The notes beneath the pieces are model-generated. The model saw only the letters and a program-made list of their open reading frames with translations, made no database searches and was not told where the DNA came from. From positions 648,676 to 712,675 of the forward strand of contig NZ_HE978585.1 in assembly GCF_000311985.1 (NCBI RefSeq): DNA of 64,000 bases, written 5' to 3'. Below, piece by piece: positions 53,927-63,774 of the stretch (the first letter of the stretch is position 1; the number at the start of each line of letters is the position of its first letter). Position numbers and translations under genes: made by a program. This DNA comes from Kallipyga massiliensis ph2. Lineage in GTDB: Bacteria > Bacillota > Clostridia > Tissierellales > Peptoniphilaceae.

Positions 53927-55363
53927 CTATATGGTGAGTTCTTCGTCGATGACGGTTTTGTGGTAGCGGTCCAGGATGTCCCGGACCTCGCCCCGGAGAT
54001 AGTCGGTGACCTGGGCGGGGGCCCGACCCACATAATCCCTGGGGTCCAGGTGGGCCTGGATTTCCTCCAGGGTCAGGGGGATGTCGGGATCCTCGGCCAG
54101 GCGGGCGATGAGGTCATTTTCTCCCCCCTCCAGCTTGACCTTCCGGGTGGCGGCGTGGGCGTGTTCCCGGATTTTCTCATGGATGGCCTGGCGGTCTTTG
54201 CCCCGCTTGACCGAGGCCATCATGATGTTCTCCGTGGCCATGTAGGGGAGCTTTTCCATGACCCGGCGGTGGACCACCTTGTCGTAGACGGTCAGGTCCT
54301 GGGTCACGTTGATGTAGATGTTGAGGATGGAGTCCACGCCCAGGAAGGCCTCAGAGATGGAGAGTCGGCGGTTGGCCGAGTCGTCCAGGGTCCGCTCGAA
54401 CCACTGGCAGGAGGCCGTGACGGCGGGGTTGAGGGCGTTGACCATGACGTGGCGGGCCAGGGCCGTGATCCGCTCCGACCGCATGGGGTTCCGCTTGTAG
54501 GGCATGGCGGAGGACCCTACCTGGGTTTTCTCAAAGGGCTCTTCCATCTCCTCGAAGGATTGGAGGATCCGGAGGTCGTTGGCAAACTTGGAGGCGGCCA
54601 TAGCGAAGTTGGCCATAGCGGCCAGGTAGTGGAAGTCCACCTGGCGGGAGTAGGTCTGGCCGGAGACCGGGACGGTGTCCTCGAAGCCCAGGATCCGGGC
54701 CACGCCCTTGTCCAGGGCCTTGACCTTGTCCTCATCTCCATCAAAGAGGGCCAGGAAGGAGGCCTGGGTTCCGGTGGTTCCCTTGGCCCCGCGGAGGCGG
54801 AAGCGGTCCAGGAGGTCCTGGAGGAAGGTCATGGCCAGGACCATGTCGTTGATCCAGAGGCAGGCCCGCTTGCCCACAGTGGTCATCTGGGCGGGCTGGA
54901 GGTGGGTGTAGCCCAGGCAGGGGAGGTCCTTGTAGCGGTCGGCAAAGTCGGCCAGGTTGGCCACGACCTGGGCGGACTTCTTGAGGACCAGCTGGGAGGC
55001 ATCGTAGATCTGGAGGAGTTCAGCGTTGTCCGTCACATAGCAGGAGGTGGCGCCCAGGTGGATGATGGGCCGGGCCTTGGGGGCCACCTGGCCGAAGGCG
55101 AAGACGTGGCTCATGACGTCGTGGCGGATTTCCTTCTCCTTTTGCCGGGCAACCTCATAGTCGATGTCCTCGGCGTGGTCTTCCATTTCCTTGATTTGTT
55201 CCTCGCTGATGTCCAGGCCCAGGTCCTTTTCCACCTTGGCCAGGGCGATCCACATCTTCCGCCAGGTCCGGAACTTGTAGTTGTCCGAGAAGAGGAATTC
55301 CATCTCGGCCGAGGCATAGCGGGCAGAATAGGGGGACTGGTAGGCATCATGGTTTTGAGTCAT
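53927..55363 (-). CDS. purB: Adenylosuccinate lyase
   Basis: 478 residues of the fumarase/aspartase superfamily. Motifs: IHLGATSCYVTDNAE, LGYTHLQPAQMTTVGKRA, and the flexible signature loop VGSSAMPYKRNPMRSE. It cleaves SAICAR and adenylosuccinate. Its ATG overlaps the purO stop by 4 nt. Ten bases then separate it from purH. Confidence 0.95.
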   Translation of the reverse strand: MTQNHDAYQSPYSARYASAEMEFLFSDNYKFRTWRKMWIALAKVEKDLGLDISEEQIKEMEDHAEDIDYEVARQKEKEIRHDVMSHVFAFGQVAPKARPIIHLGATSCYVTDNAELLQIYDASQLVLKKSAQVVANLADFADRYKDLPCLGYTHLQPAQMTTVGKRACLWINDMVLAMTFLQDLLDRFRLRGAKGTTGTQASFLALFDGDEDKVKALDKGVARILGFEDTVPVSGQTYSRQVDFHYLAAMANFAMAASKFANDLRILQSFEEMEEPFEKTQVGSSAMPYKRNPMRSERITALARHVMVNALNPAVTASCQWFERTLDDSANRRLSISEAFLGVDSILNIYINVTQDLTVYDKVVHRRVMEKLPYMATENIMMASVKRGKDRQAIHEKIREHAHAATRKVKLEGGENDLIARLAEDPDIPLTLEEIQAHLDPRDYVGRAPAQVTDYLRGEVRDILDRYHKTVIDEELTI

Positions 55364-56112
55364 TGATCTTCTCCTTCCCGGGCATTGGTGATGATCTCTT
55401 CCACCCGGCCGGTGGCCAGGTCCTGGGTCCGGACATAGAGGGCCACCTTATTTTCACTGTCCAGGCCCGCCCAAAGGGCCCGGCTGAAGTCCTCCAGGGA
55501 TTCGTCTTCGATCCGGAGGGCGACCGGCTCTCCTTGGAAGGAGGGGATGGGGTCCCCGTCCGTTTGGTAAGTAGAAAGGAAGTGGCCCAGACCGGCCCGG
55601 GCCTCAAAGTGGAAGAAGGACCGGGAGCAAGCCCCGCCTTCCGGGTCCTGGGCCTTGAGGATGGCCATCTCATAAGTAAAGGGAATATTTTCCGTCTGTT
55701 GGGTCCAGTCGGCCCGGCCGGAAATCCGGGGGGTCCAGTTGGGCCCGTCGGGTTCAAAAGTCCGGGAGAAGAGGGCCTGGTCAAAGGTCTTTCCCTCTTT
55801 TTCAAAGTCCACAATGGTGTCGGTCTGGTCCCCATTGGTCAGGATGAAGTGGTCGGGATAGGCCGCCGTGGCCCGGTAGATGATGAGGGAGGGGTCCTCC
55901 ACCAGGGATTCATCGAAGAGCTTGGTGTAGAGTTGGCCTTGATCCAGGCGGAAGACCCGGTTCCGGGAATTTTTGGACCGGCCCATGATGAAGTAGGCCG
56001 AAAGGACCTTCTTCCCATCCGGGGTCAGGCCCAGGAAAATTCCCCGGCCGGGGTAGGGGTTGCCCTGGACCCATTGGGCCAGGGTCTTCTTGCTTGCAAT
56101 AAAGTCCATCAT
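55360..56112 (-). CDS. purO: IMP cyclohydrolase, archaeal PurO type
   Basis: 250 residues from ATG 56112 (GAGGAG upstream; second ATG 56109). Sequence: NPYPGRGIFLGLTPDGKKVLSAYFIMGRSKNSRNRVF, then YRATAAYPDHFILTNGDQTDTI and NWTPRISGR, which I recognise as the IMP_cyclohyd (PurO) family first described in archaea. It closes the purine ring, replacing the missing PurH domain. Tight overlaps (4 nt) with purN and purB support a dedicated role in this operon. Confidence 0.9.
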   Translation of the reverse strand: MMDFIASKKTLAQWVQGNPYPGRGIFLGLTPDGKKVLSAYFIMGRSKNSRNRVFRLDQGQLYTKLFDESLVEDPSLIIYRATAAYPDHFILTNGDQTDTIVDFEKEGKTFDQALFSRTFEPDGPNWTPRISGRADWTQQTENIPFTYEMAILKAQDPEGGACSRSFFHFEARAGLGHFLSTYQTDGDPIPSFQGEPVALRIEDESLEDFSRALWAGLDSENKVALYVRTQDLATGRVEEIITNAREGEDQ

Positions 56113-56756
56113 GGTCTCTCCTCTCGTCTTTCGCTGTTTTTTTCGCCGGACCTCCTGGTCACGATCTCCCGGGCCAGGTCTTCCGTGGCCCGGGGGAGGA
56201 GGATCCATTCGGCCTCCTCCATGACCCGCTTCTGGAGGGTTTCGGGGCTGTCGTCCGGACGGACCTCCACGGCCTTTTGGAGGAGGATGGGCCCCCCGTC
56301 CGGCTCGGCGTTGACCAGGTGGACCGTGGCCCCTGTTACTCTGACTCCTCTTTCCAGGGCCGCCTCATGGACCTTGAGCCCGTAGTAGCCGGGACCGCAG
56401 AAGGAGGGGATGAGGGAGGGGTGGATGTTGAGGATGGGGCCGGCGAAGGCCCGGAGGAAGTCTTCGGACAGGATGGCCAGGAAGCCGGCCAGGACCACCA
56501 GGTCAATCGCTTCCTCTTTTAGGGCCGTCAGGAGTTTTTCTTCAAAGGCCGGGCCTTCCCCCTTTTTCCGGGGAATATAGAGGGCGGGGAGGTCCGCCTT
56601 CCGGGCCCTCTCCAAGGCATAGGCCCCCTTCCGGTTGGAGACCACCAAGCAGATCTCGCCATGGGGGAGGTCACCGGCCTTCTCCCGGTCCAGGAGGGCT
56701 TGGAGGTTGGTCCCGCCTCCGGAGACCAGGACGGCGATCCGGGCCCGGTCTCTCAT
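56109..56756 (-). CDS. purN: Phosphoribosylglycinamide formyltransferase
   Basis: 215 residues: [17 protein letters not shown] (start of the fold), [43 protein letters not shown] (catalytic Asn/His region) and [21 protein letters not shown]. Uses 10-formyl-THF to make FGAR. Its ATG overlaps the purM stop by 4 nt. Confidence 0.95.
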   Translation of the reverse strand: MRDRARIAVLVSGGGTNLQALLDREKAGDLPHGEICLVVSNRKGAYALERARKADLPALYIPRKKGEGPAFEEKLLTALKEEAIDLVVLAGFLAILSEDFLRAFAGPILNIHPSLIPSFCGPGYYGLKVHEAALERGVRVTGATVHLVNAEPDGGPILLQKAVEVRPDDSPETLQKRVMEEAEWILLPRATEDLAREIVTRRSGEKNSERREERP

Positions 56757-57859
56757 TCGAAGGCCACCCTTTCTTCCGACCGGACGACCTTGCCCAGGCG
56801 GTAGGCGGCCAGGCCGTCCTCTCTTAGGATGGTCTGGGCTTGGTCGGCCGAATCTTCCGGAAGGACCAGGACCATGCCCACGCCCAGGTTGAAGGTGTTG
56901 AACATATCGTGGTCATCCACACCGCCCAGGTCCTGGAGGTAGGGGAAGACGGGGTGGACCCGGATGGCCTCCCGCCGGATCAGGGCCCCCAGGCCGTCCG
57001 GGAGGGAACGGGGGATGTTCTCATAGAAGCCTCCGCCGGTGATGTTGGCAACGGAGCGGACGGTCACTTTCTTGAAGACATCCAGGACTTCCTTGACGTA
57101 GATTTTGGTGGGCTCCAGGAGGACCTGGCCCACGGTCTTTCCGGCCAGGTTGAGGTCCAGGAAGGACCCGCCCAGGTTCCCGGGTCCCTTGGCCAGGATA
57201 TCCTCCATAGGGAAGGGGTCATCCAGGGAGATCCCCCGGTCGGCCAGGATCTTCCGAACCAGGGAGAAGCCGTTGGAATGGAGGCCGGTGGAAGGGAGGG
57301 CCAGGAGGACGTCCCCTTCTTGGATGTCTTCGGGGTTGGGGATCTTGGACTTTTCCACGATGCCCACGGCAAAGCCGGCGATGTCGTATTCGTCTTCAGG
57401 GTAGAAGCCGGGCATTTCAGCGGTTTCTCCGCCGATGAGGCCGGCGCCGGACTGGACGCAGCCCTCGGCCACACCTTCGACGATGGAGGCGATCCGGTCG
57501 GGGTCGTTCTTCCCGCAGGCGATGTAGTCCAGGAAGAAGAGGGGCTCGGCCCCCAGGCAGATGATGTCGTTGACGCACATGGCCACGGCATCGATTCCGA
57601 TGGTGTTGTGGGTGTCCATGTCGAAGGCCAGCTTGAGCTTGGTCCCGACACCGTCGGTTCCGGAGACCAGGACGGGCTCCTCATAACCCTTGGGGAGTTG
57701 GAAGAGACCGCCGAAGCCTCCGATGGAGGAGAGGACCCCGGGGCGGTTGGTCCGGGCCAGGTGGTCTTTCATGAGCTCAACGGCCCGGTAGCCGGCGGTG
57801 ATGTCGACACCGGCCTGGGCATAGGCGGTGGAGTGGGATTGGTTTTTATCGGTGGTCAT
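56753..57859 (-). CDS. purM: Phosphoribosylformylglycinamidine cyclo-ligase (AIR synthetase)
   Basis: 368 residues: [75 protein letters not shown] and [16 protein letters not shown]. The family length is about 340, so it is slightly long at the N-terminus. Acts after PurL. Two nt separate it from purF. Confidence 0.96.
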   Translation of the reverse strand: MTTDKNQSHSTAYAQAGVDITAGYRAVELMKDHLARTNRPGVLSSIGGFGGLFQLPKGYEEPVLVSGTDGVGTKLKLAFDMDTHNTIGIDAVAMCVNDIICLGAEPLFFLDYIACGKNDPDRIASIVEGVAEGCVQSGAGLIGGETAEMPGFYPEDEYDIAGFAVGIVEKSKIPNPEDIQEGDVLLALPSTGLHSNGFSLVRKILADRGISLDDPFPMEDILAKGPGNLGGSFLDLNLAGKTVGQVLLEPTKIYVKEVLDVFKKVTVRSVANITGGGFYENIPRSLPDGLGALIRREAIRVHPVFPYLQDLGGVDDHDMFNTFNLGVGMVLVLPEDSADQAQTILREDGLAAYRLGKVVRSEERVAFE

Positions 57860-57861
57860 GT

Positions 57862-59286
57862 TTATTCCTTTCCATTCCAGCAGTAGGTGCAGAACCTGCA
57901 GGGGTCCAGTTCGATGGAGTCCAGGAGTCCCTTAAGGGATTGGTATTCCAGGGAGGAGAAGTGGAAGTGTTCCGCAATCTGCTTGCGGAGGGCCTTCCCT
58001 CTCTCGCTTTCCCCGTCGGCATAGTCGTCCAGGTAGTTGAGTCCTTCTTCCCCTTCCAGGTCAACGATGGTCCGGCGAGTCAGGAGTTCCATATCGTCGT
58101 GGGACCGGGAGAAGCCCAGCCAACGGCAGACATACATGGTGGGGGGTGTGGCGGACCGCATATGGACTTCTTTGGCCCCGTTTCGGTAGAGGAAGCCCAC
58201 GGTTCCCTGGAGCTGGGTTCCCCGGACGATGGAGTCGTCCACGAAAAGGAGTTTTTTGTCTTTGATGAGGCCGTGGACGGGGACCAGCTTCATCCGGGCC
58301 ACCTTCTCCCGCTGGCGTTGGAATTGGGGGGTGAAGGACCGGGCCCAGGTGGGGGTGTACTTGACCATGGCCCGGGCATAGGGGAGGCCGGCCTCATAGG
58401 CATAGCCCAGGGCATGGCCGATGCCGGAGTCGGGGACGCCAACTACGGAATCCAGTTCGGGGAGGAGGCCCCTTTCCTTGTCCTGCTTGGCCATGAGGGC
58501 TCCGTTCCTGTTCCGGACGGCTTCAACGTTGATGCCGTTGTAGACAGAGGCGGGGTAGCCATAGTAGGCCCAGAGGAAGGCACAGATTTTTTCTTCCTTC
58601 CTGGGGGGGACCAGCTGGAAGACCTTGTCTTTGGTGATCTTGACGATCTCTCCGGGGCCGACTTCCTGGTAGTCCCGGTAGCCCAACTTCTGGTAGGAGA
58701 AGGATTCGAAGCAGACGGCGAAGCCTTCCTCATCCCGGCCGATCATGACGGGGATCCGGCCCTTGAGGTCCCGGACGGCGATGATGGTCCCGTCGGCTTG
58801 GAGGATGAGGAGGGACATGGTTCCGTCGACGATTTCCTGGACGAAGCGGATGCCGTCGATCATGTCTTCTTTCATGTTCATGAGGGCGGCGATGAGTTCG
58901 CAGGAGTTGATCCCGCCGCCGGAGATGGCGTCGAAGTGGGCTCCCGGCTCCCGGAGGTAGCGTTCCACCAGTTCGTCCTGGTTGTTGAGGATGCCGGTGA
59001 AGCAGATGGCATAGGTCCCGAAGGAGGAGTGGATGAGGAGGGGCTGGGGGTCCCGGTCGGAGATGCAGGCGATGGCCGAGGTCCCGTGGATTTCTTCCAG
59101 GACGTGCTCGAAACGGGTCCGGAAGGGGGTGTTTTCGATGTTGTGGATCTCCCGTTGAAGGCCTTCTTCGGGGTCATAGCAGGCGATGCCGGCCCGGTGG
59201 GTTCCCAGGTGGGAGAGGTAGTCTGTTCCGTAGAAGACGTCTTCGATGGCGTCCCGGGCGGACACAAGTCCAAAAAATGCGCCCAT
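57862..59286 (-). CDS. purF: Amidophosphoribosyltransferase without N-terminal catalytic Cys
   Basis: 474 residues. It opens [38 protein letters not shown], aligning with CGVFGI...LLY.GL.ALQHRGQE of PurF, but the nucleophile Cys is replaced (Gly2-Ala3). No Cys-bearing start is possible upstream: the codons before ATG are Thr-Arg-His after the AAAGGAG site. The phosphoribosyltransferase half is intact, with [16 protein letters not shown] and [13 protein letters not shown] (PRPP loop). The C-terminus ends [12 protein letters not shown], a possible metal site. It may use free ammonia to make phosphoribosylamine. Confidence 0.9.
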   Translation of the reverse strand: MGAFFGLVSARDAIEDVFYGTDYLSHLGTHRAGIACYDPEEGLQREIHNIENTPFRTRFEHVLEEIHGTSAIACISDRDPQPLLIHSSFGTYAICFTGILNNQDELVERYLREPGAHFDAISGGGINSCELIAALMNMKEDMIDGIRFVQEIVDGTMSLLILQADGTIIAVRDLKGRIPVMIGRDEEGFAVCFESFSYQKLGYRDYQEVGPGEIVKITKDKVFQLVPPRKEEKICAFLWAYYGYPASVYNGINVEAVRNRNGALMAKQDKERGLLPELDSVVGVPDSGIGHALGYAYEAGLPYARAMVKYTPTWARSFTPQFQRQREKVARMKLVPVHGLIKDKKLLFVDDSIVRGTQLQGTVGFLYRNGAKEVHMRSATPPTMYVCRWLGFSRSHDDMELLTRRTIVDLEGEEGLNYLDDYADGESERGKALRKQIAEHFHFSSLEYQSLKGLLDSIELDPCRFCTYCWNGKE

Positions 59287-59376
59287 GTGGCGGGTCTCCT
59301 TTCTGTAAAGGAAAGTGGTTGAAAAAGAAAGAGCCGTCCCAAAAAAGATACAGTGGGACGACTCGGGGTCGGAATG

Positions 59377-60090
59377 CTATTTACCGGAAGTGACCCGGCG
59401 GAACATTTCCTGGTAGGCGTCTTCGATCTTGCCCATGTCGCGGCGGAAACGGTCCTTGTCGAGTTTTTCGTTGGTCTCGGTGTCCCAGAACCGGCAGGTG
59501 TCCGGGGAAATCTCATCGGCGAGTACAATGGTCCCGTCGGGGAGGCGGCCGAATTCCAGCTTGAAGTCGACCAGCTTGACATTGTGCTTGAGGAAGAATT
59601 CTTTCAGGGTCTCATTGACCTTGCGGGAGAGTTCTTCAATCCGGTCCAACTCTTCCTTGGTGGCCAGCTTAAGGGCCAGGACGTGGGACTTATTGATCAG
59701 GGGGTCATGGAGGTCATCATTCTTCAGGGAGAACTCAAAGGTGGGTTCGTCAAAGTCGATGCCCTCTTCCACGCCGTAGCGCTTGGCGAAGGAGCCGGCG
59801 GAGGTGTTGCGCATGATGACTTCCAGAGGAACAATTTCAACCTTCTTAACGACGGTGTCGGTATCCGACAGTTCTTCGACAAAGTGGGTGGGGACGCCGA
59901 CTTCTTCCAGGAGCTGCATGAGGATGTTGGTCATCCGGTTGTTGATGGAGCCCTTACCGACAATGGTGCCCTTCTTTGCACCGTCACCGGCGGTGGCGTC
60001 GTCCTTATAGGAGACGATCAGCTTGTCGTCTTCGTCCGTCAGGAATACCTTCTTTGCCTTGCCTTCGTAGAGTTGTTCTTTCTTTTCCAT
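59377..60090 (-). CDS. purC: Phosphoribosylaminoimidazole-succinocarboxamide synthase
   Basis: 237 residues: EQLYEGKAKKVFLTDEDDKLIVSYKDDATAGDGAKKG, EIVPLEVIMRNTSAGSFAKRYG, LVDFKLEFGRLPDGTIVLADEISPDTCRFWD. Standard SAICAR synthetase length. A hairpin with a weak U-run (GTCCCA..TGGGAC, 59337-59360) follows before purF and may tune expression. Confidence 0.96.
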   Translation of the reverse strand: MEKKEQLYEGKAKKVFLTDEDDKLIVSYKDDATAGDGAKKGTIVGKGSINNRMTNILMQLLEEVGVPTHFVEELSDTDTVVKKVEIVPLEVIMRNTSAGSFAKRYGVEEGIDFDEPTFEFSLKNDDLHDPLINKSHVLALKLATKEELDRIEELSRKVNETLKEFFLKHNVKLVDFKLEFGRLPDGTIVLADEISPDTCRFWDTETNEKLDKDRFRRDMGKIEDAYQEMFRRVTSGK

Positions 60091-60190
60091 AGGTCGATTC
60101 CAGTCCTTTCTCCCTTAGCGGGGCGGGTCATGGGCGGGCGATCCGTCCAGGCCGGCCTTCCTTGTACGATTTCCAGGAACTTCTATTGTA

Positions 60191-60685
60191 CTATTTATTG
60201 AGCTTTTCTTCCACCTTCTTATTCTTTTCCAGGTTGGCCTGGTGGTCGGCCTTCCGGCGGGCCTTGAGCCGGTCGGCCAGGTCCTCATCCTCCAGGGCCA
60301 GGATCTGGCAGGCCAGGAGGGCGGCGTTCTTTCCGCCGTCGATGGCCACGGTGGCCACGGGGATGCCGGAGGGCATCATGACGGTGGAGAGGAGGGCATC
60401 CATTCCTTCCAGGCAGGCGGACTTGCAGGGGAGGCCGATGACGGGGAGGATGGTGTTGGCGGCGAGTGCGCCGGCCAAGTGGGCGGCCATGCCGGCGACT
60501 CCGATGAGGACCCCGAAGCCCTTTTCTTCAGCTGTCTGGGCGAATTCCTTGGCTTCTTCCGGGGACCGGTGGGCGGAGTAGACATGAGCCTCAAAGGGGA
60601 CCTCCAGCTCCTCCAGGATCTTGGTGGCTTTTTCCACAATGGGGAGGTCGGAGTCGGACCCCATGACGATGGCAACTTTTTTCAT
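60191..60685 (-). CDS. purE: N5-carboxyaminoimidazole ribonucleotide mutase / AIR carboxylase PurE
   Basis: 164 residues: VAIVMGSDSDLPIVEKA, VYSAHRSPEEAKEFA, IGVAGMAAHLAGALAANTILPVIGLP and MPSGIPVATVAIDGGKNAALLACQILAL. First of the purine genes. No purK is in the cluster, so whether it acts on N5-CAIR or directly carboxylates AIR is not settled by context. 33 nt separate it from nrdB. Confidence 0.94.
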   Translation of the reverse strand: MKKVAIVMGSDSDLPIVEKATKILEELEVPFEAHVYSAHRSPEEAKEFAQTAEEKGFGVLIGVAGMAAHLAGALAANTILPVIGLPCKSACLEGMDALLSTVMMPSGIPVATVAIDGGKNAALLACQILALEDEDLADRLKARRKADHQANLEKNKKVEEKLNK

Positions 60686-60717
60686 GACACTTCCTTTCTG
60701 GATTTTCCGGTCCGGGT

Positions 60718-61761
60718 TTAGAGGTCGTCGACCAGGGCACCGGACTTGGCGTATGCGGTGGACCGGGCTTCAAAGAAGTCGGTCTTGATCATGTTGGCGT
60801 TGGAGTAGTTGGAGACCCACTTCATGGACTCGGGTTCCTCCCTGTGGCCCTCATAGATGGGCTCCAGGCCGATGTCCACGGCCCTCTGGTTGGCCAGGTA
60901 TTTGATGTAGTCTTCCACCATGGACTCATTGAGCCCCTGGATATCGTTGCCGATGACGTACTTGCCCCAGGCCATCTCCTGCTCAGCCCCTTCCTTGACC
61001 ATGGCTTGGTACTCGGCTTGGAGGTCTTCGGTAAACATGGAGGGTTCTTCCTTCCGCAGCTCGTTGATGATGTTGCGGAAGAGCCAGAGGTGGGTGTTTT
61101 CGTCCCGGTTGATGTAGCGGATTTGCTGGGCGGACCCGGTCATCCGGCCGTTCCGGGCCAAATTGTAGAAGAACATGAAGCCGGAGTAGAAGTAGACCCC
61201 CTCCAGGATGTAGTTGGCCACGAGGACTCTTAAGAAGTTATGGGGGGTCTTTTCTTCCTGGAAGTCATTGTAGATATCGCCGATGTACTTGTTCCGCTTG
61301 GCCAGGAACTCATCATCCCGGTAGAGGTAGAGGATCTCATCCCGCTTGTCGGGCTCGCAGATGGAGTCCAGCATGTAGGAGTAGGACTGGGAGTGGATGC
61401 ACTCCTGGTAGGTCTGGATGTGGAGGCAGAGGTTGACCTCATTGGCCGTGATGTAGTCGGATACGTTTGGGAGGTTGGCCGACTGGATGGAGTCCAGGAA
61501 GATGAGGAAGGAGAGGACCTTATCATAGGCCACCCGCTCCGCTTCCGGCAGGTTGGGGTACTGCTTCTTATCCTGGGCCAGGTTGATCTCCTCCGGAATC
61601 CAGAAGTTGTTCATGGCCTGGCGGTACCAGTCCGAGGTCCACTCATACTTGAGATTGTTGAAGTCATTTAAGTTGGTCGTATCCCCATTGACCATCCGTC
61701 TGGCGGTCAGAGAGATGTCCCCATCAGGGTTATAGAGGGGCTTTTTATTGATCGTTTCCAT
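60718..61761 (-). CDS. nrdB: Ribonucleoside-diphosphate reductase, beta subunit (class I)
   Basis: 347 residues of ferritin-like fold. Metal ligands: Asp in FLDSIQSANLPN, Glu and His in YQECIHSQSY, with the radical Tyr just after. The second set is ILEGVYFYSGF and RDENTHLWLF. A C-terminal tail (YAKSGALVDDL) for docking the alpha subunit. No nrdA is adjacent in this window. The upstream side is occupied by a divergent lipoprotein gene. It is transcribed into the purine operon. Confidence 0.94.
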   Translation of the reverse strand: METINKKPLYNPDGDISLTARRMVNGDTTNLNDFNNLKYEWTSDWYRQAMNNFWIPEEINLAQDKKQYPNLPEAERVAYDKVLSFLIFLDSIQSANLPNVSDYITANEVNLCLHIQTYQECIHSQSYSYMLDSICEPDKRDEILYLYRDDEFLAKRNKYIGDIYNDFQEEKTPHNFLRVLVANYILEGVYFYSGFMFFYNLARNGRMTGSAQQIRYINRDENTHLWLFRNIINELRKEEPSMFTEDLQAEYQAMVKEGAEQEMAWGKYVIGNDIQGLNESMVEDYIKYLANQRAVDIGLEPIYEGHREEPESMKWVSNYSNANMIKTDFFEARSTAYAKSGALVDDL

Positions 61762-61811
61762 GAAAACTTCCTTTCTGTATGTAGGATGTAGAATCTAAGT
61801 CCATCGCCTCC

Positions 61812-61817
61812 ATTATA
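61812..61817 (-). promoter_or_regulatory. -10 element upstream of nrdB
   Basis: TATAAT on the minus strand (TATATAATGG context), 50 bp before the nrdB start. No good -35 is seen. Confidence 0.4.
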
Positions 61818-61949
61818 TACGATGTGGGAGAAATAGAGCAGGGGAAAGGGGGAAGGATGAGGAATGAAAATGTTTGCATCCCAAGAAAAAATACTATAAT
61901 TTATATAAGTAAGGAAGGAATATGTATCGGCAAAAAAGGAGGGATCATC

Positions 61950-62765
61950 ATGATTTCACTTCAAAAGAAAGTCGTCCACTGCCTCCTCATCTTGGGAATT
62001 TGTCTACTCTTCGTATCCTGTTCACCTTCCAAAGCCCCATCCGGTTCTGGAGAGGAGGAAAAGGGAAGTGTAGGAGTTGAGGCATCCCAATTGGTCGAAG
62101 CTTCCCAAGAAACGGTGAATGAAAAAGATCCTGCGACTTCGACGGATGTAACTACAATTGAACCATTTTCTCCGGAAGAGCAGGACAAATACTGGAAGGA
62201 TGGCGGCATTCATTATTTATTCGATCCGGAGGGGAAAAGAGTTGATCTTGACCACCTTCCTCTCCAAGAGAAGATATACTACTTTGACGGCCAGGAGATA
62301 TTTTCTATTGGATCCTCATTGATGAAGCCCATCAGACTTACCCCATATGTCATCATCCCGGAGGAGGGGGGAATCACTTTTGATCCTGATTTTTACCGCC
62401 ATACGGGCTTAACGATCGCCAGCGTTTTCTCGGAAGAGGCGGTCAAGGAAAAATATCAATCCTACCTGCCCATGGCGGAACAATTACAAATTGGAATGGA
62501 TGTTGAACCAGTTGATGTGGAATATAAAAAACACATTGAAGAAGGCCTCACCTGCTTTTTTATTCCCATTGCTAACCACCTGGTATATGGAGAAAAAGAA
62601 TCCTATATTTTACAAGTTAAGCCGATATCGATAAATAAATACGATAAGTCTGTCATTAAGGCTCTTGAGAAATACGGCAATCCTGAGCAAAGGCTTTATG
62701 AGCCGGTGGCCTATGGTCTCTTTGATTTTGTCTACTATCCAAAAGACAGGGAACCTGATCGGTAA
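61950..62765 (+). CDS. Lipoprotein of unknown function
   Basis: 271 residues from ATG 61950 (AAGGAGGG upstream). Signal peptide with lipobox FVSC (~residue 24), then a Ser/Glu/Thr-rich linker to ~75. A globular part of mixed alpha/beta follows, rich in Tyr and Pro (KIYYFDGQEIFSIG, VKPISINKYDKSVIKALEKYGNPEQRLYEPVAYG). No domain recognised. Codons are more AT-rich than the operons nearby. It opens a cluster of three envelope proteins. Confidence 0.65.
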   Translation: MISLQKKVVHCLLILGICLLFVSCSPSKAPSGSGEEEKGSVGVEASQLVEASQETVNEKDPATSTDVTTIEPFSPEEQDKYWKDGGIHYLFDPEGKRVDLDHLPLQEKIYYFDGQEIFSIGSSLMKPIRLTPYVIIPEEGGITFDPDFYRHTGLTIASVFSEEAVKEKYQSYLPMAEQLQIGMDVEPVDVEYKKHIEEGLTCFFIPIANHLVYGEKESYILQVKPISINKYDKSVIKALEKYGNPEQRLYEPVAYGLFDFVYYPKDREPDR

Positions 62766-62816
62766 ATTGCTTTGTTGGTTGATTCCGGAGAAAGGCCTTA
62801 GGAAAGGAGAATAGAT

Positions 62817-63251
62817 ATGAAAAGCATAAAAAAGTATTGGCCGGCCATTTTCTTGATCCTCGTGTTTGTCCTATTATTCATTTACCTTTTTACCTTTAAG
62901 GAGATCACCTATGAGGAGGACCGAAGCCTTCTCTTTGTCACCCTGCCCTCTCCACCCCAAGCCAAGATTATCACCGATGAAGAGGAGATTCGCTCCATTA
63001 TCGACCTTCTGAATGACTCTAGCAAATTTGGAAGGGGGCTAGCCCTGAAAGCAGGTTGGATTGGTCAAATTCGGTACAAGGGCAAGACTTACATCATAGA
63101 CAACAAGACCACGATTGCAGTGGATGGAGTGATGTATAAGCTAGCCGAGGAAAAGGGCGAAAAACTCTTTGAAATCTACCGGAAATCGCAGGCTGTGGAA
63201 GAGGACTTCAGCGACCAGGTATTGGAGCGGTTCAATAAGGGGAAGAAGTGA
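62817..63251 (+). CDS. Membrane-anchored protein of unknown function
   Basis: 144 residues. One N-terminal membrane segment (~8-27), then an extracytoplasmic domain with FVTLPSPPQAKIITDEEEIRSIIDLLNDSSKFG and WIGQIRYKGKTYIIDNKTTIAVDGVMYKL. The second part looks like a small beta-sheet domain. The last base of its TGA is the first base of the following ATG. Not recognised. Confidence 0.6.
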   Translation: MKSIKKYWPAIFLILVFVLLFIYLFTFKEITYEEDRSLLFVTLPSPPQAKIITDEEEIRSIIDLLNDSSKFGRGLALKAGWIGQIRYKGKTYIIDNKTTIAVDGVMYKLAEEKGEKLFEIYRKSQAVEEDFSDQVLERFNKGKK

Positions 63252-63709
63252 TGGGGAGTCTTAAGAAGACAACAAGGGTGTTCATTTTCTTCCTTGTCAG
63301 TTCATTTCTTCTTAGCGGTTGCGGAAGTTCAAATAAGGATACTGGGCCATATGTTAATAAAGGTGAGCTCGTTCTAGAAATCGTAAATCCGAAAGACATT
63401 CGCTCTTCAACGAAAGAATTGCTTTTGGTTTTGGAGAATCAAAGTGATCATGATATCACAACTGGCGAAGCTTATGCTCTAGAGAGAAATAATCAGAGGG
63501 AGTGGACAGTAGTGGAAAATCCCATCTCCTATGAGGATCTTGCTTATATTATTCGGCCCGGGGAAAAGAAAGAATTCAAATGTCTGCTAAGTGTCGACCT
63601 CAAACCAGGAAGCTACCGGATTAAAAAGGATTATTTTCTTGAAGGCAGTGATCCTAATCTTAATACCCAGGAAAAAAGCCTTTATGTGGAATTTGAGGTC
63701 AAAGAATAA
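63251..63709 (+). CDS. Lipoprotein with Ig-like domain
   Basis: 152 residues from ATG 63251. Lipobox LLSGC (~residue 23), then an all-beta domain with LELVLEIVNPKDIRSSTKELLLVLENQSDHDITTGEAYALERNNQREWTVVE-like strands (as seen: NKGELVLEIVNPK, LLLVLENQSD) and ending in IKKDYFLEG...VEFEV. It resembles immunoglobulin-like lipoproteins of Firmicutes that follow other small envelope genes. Role unknown. Confidence 0.65.
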   Translation: MGSLKKTTRVFIFFLVSSFLLSGCGSSNKDTGPYVNKGELVLEIVNPKDIRSSTKELLLVLENQSDHDITTGEAYALERNNQREWTVVENPISYEDLAYIIRPGEKKEFKCLLSVDLKPGSYRIKKDYFLEGSDPNLNTQEKSLYVEFEVKE

Positions 63710-63774
63710 TCTTCTATCGAAATACAATCTAGCTGATCGGCAAATTTGCTGGCTGGTCGCATTGGGAAAAAGGG

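Noticed and set aside
60091..60190. Purine riboswitch before purC or purE
   Set aside because: The short gaps (100 and 32 bp) do not show the conserved three-way junction loops of a purine aptamer.
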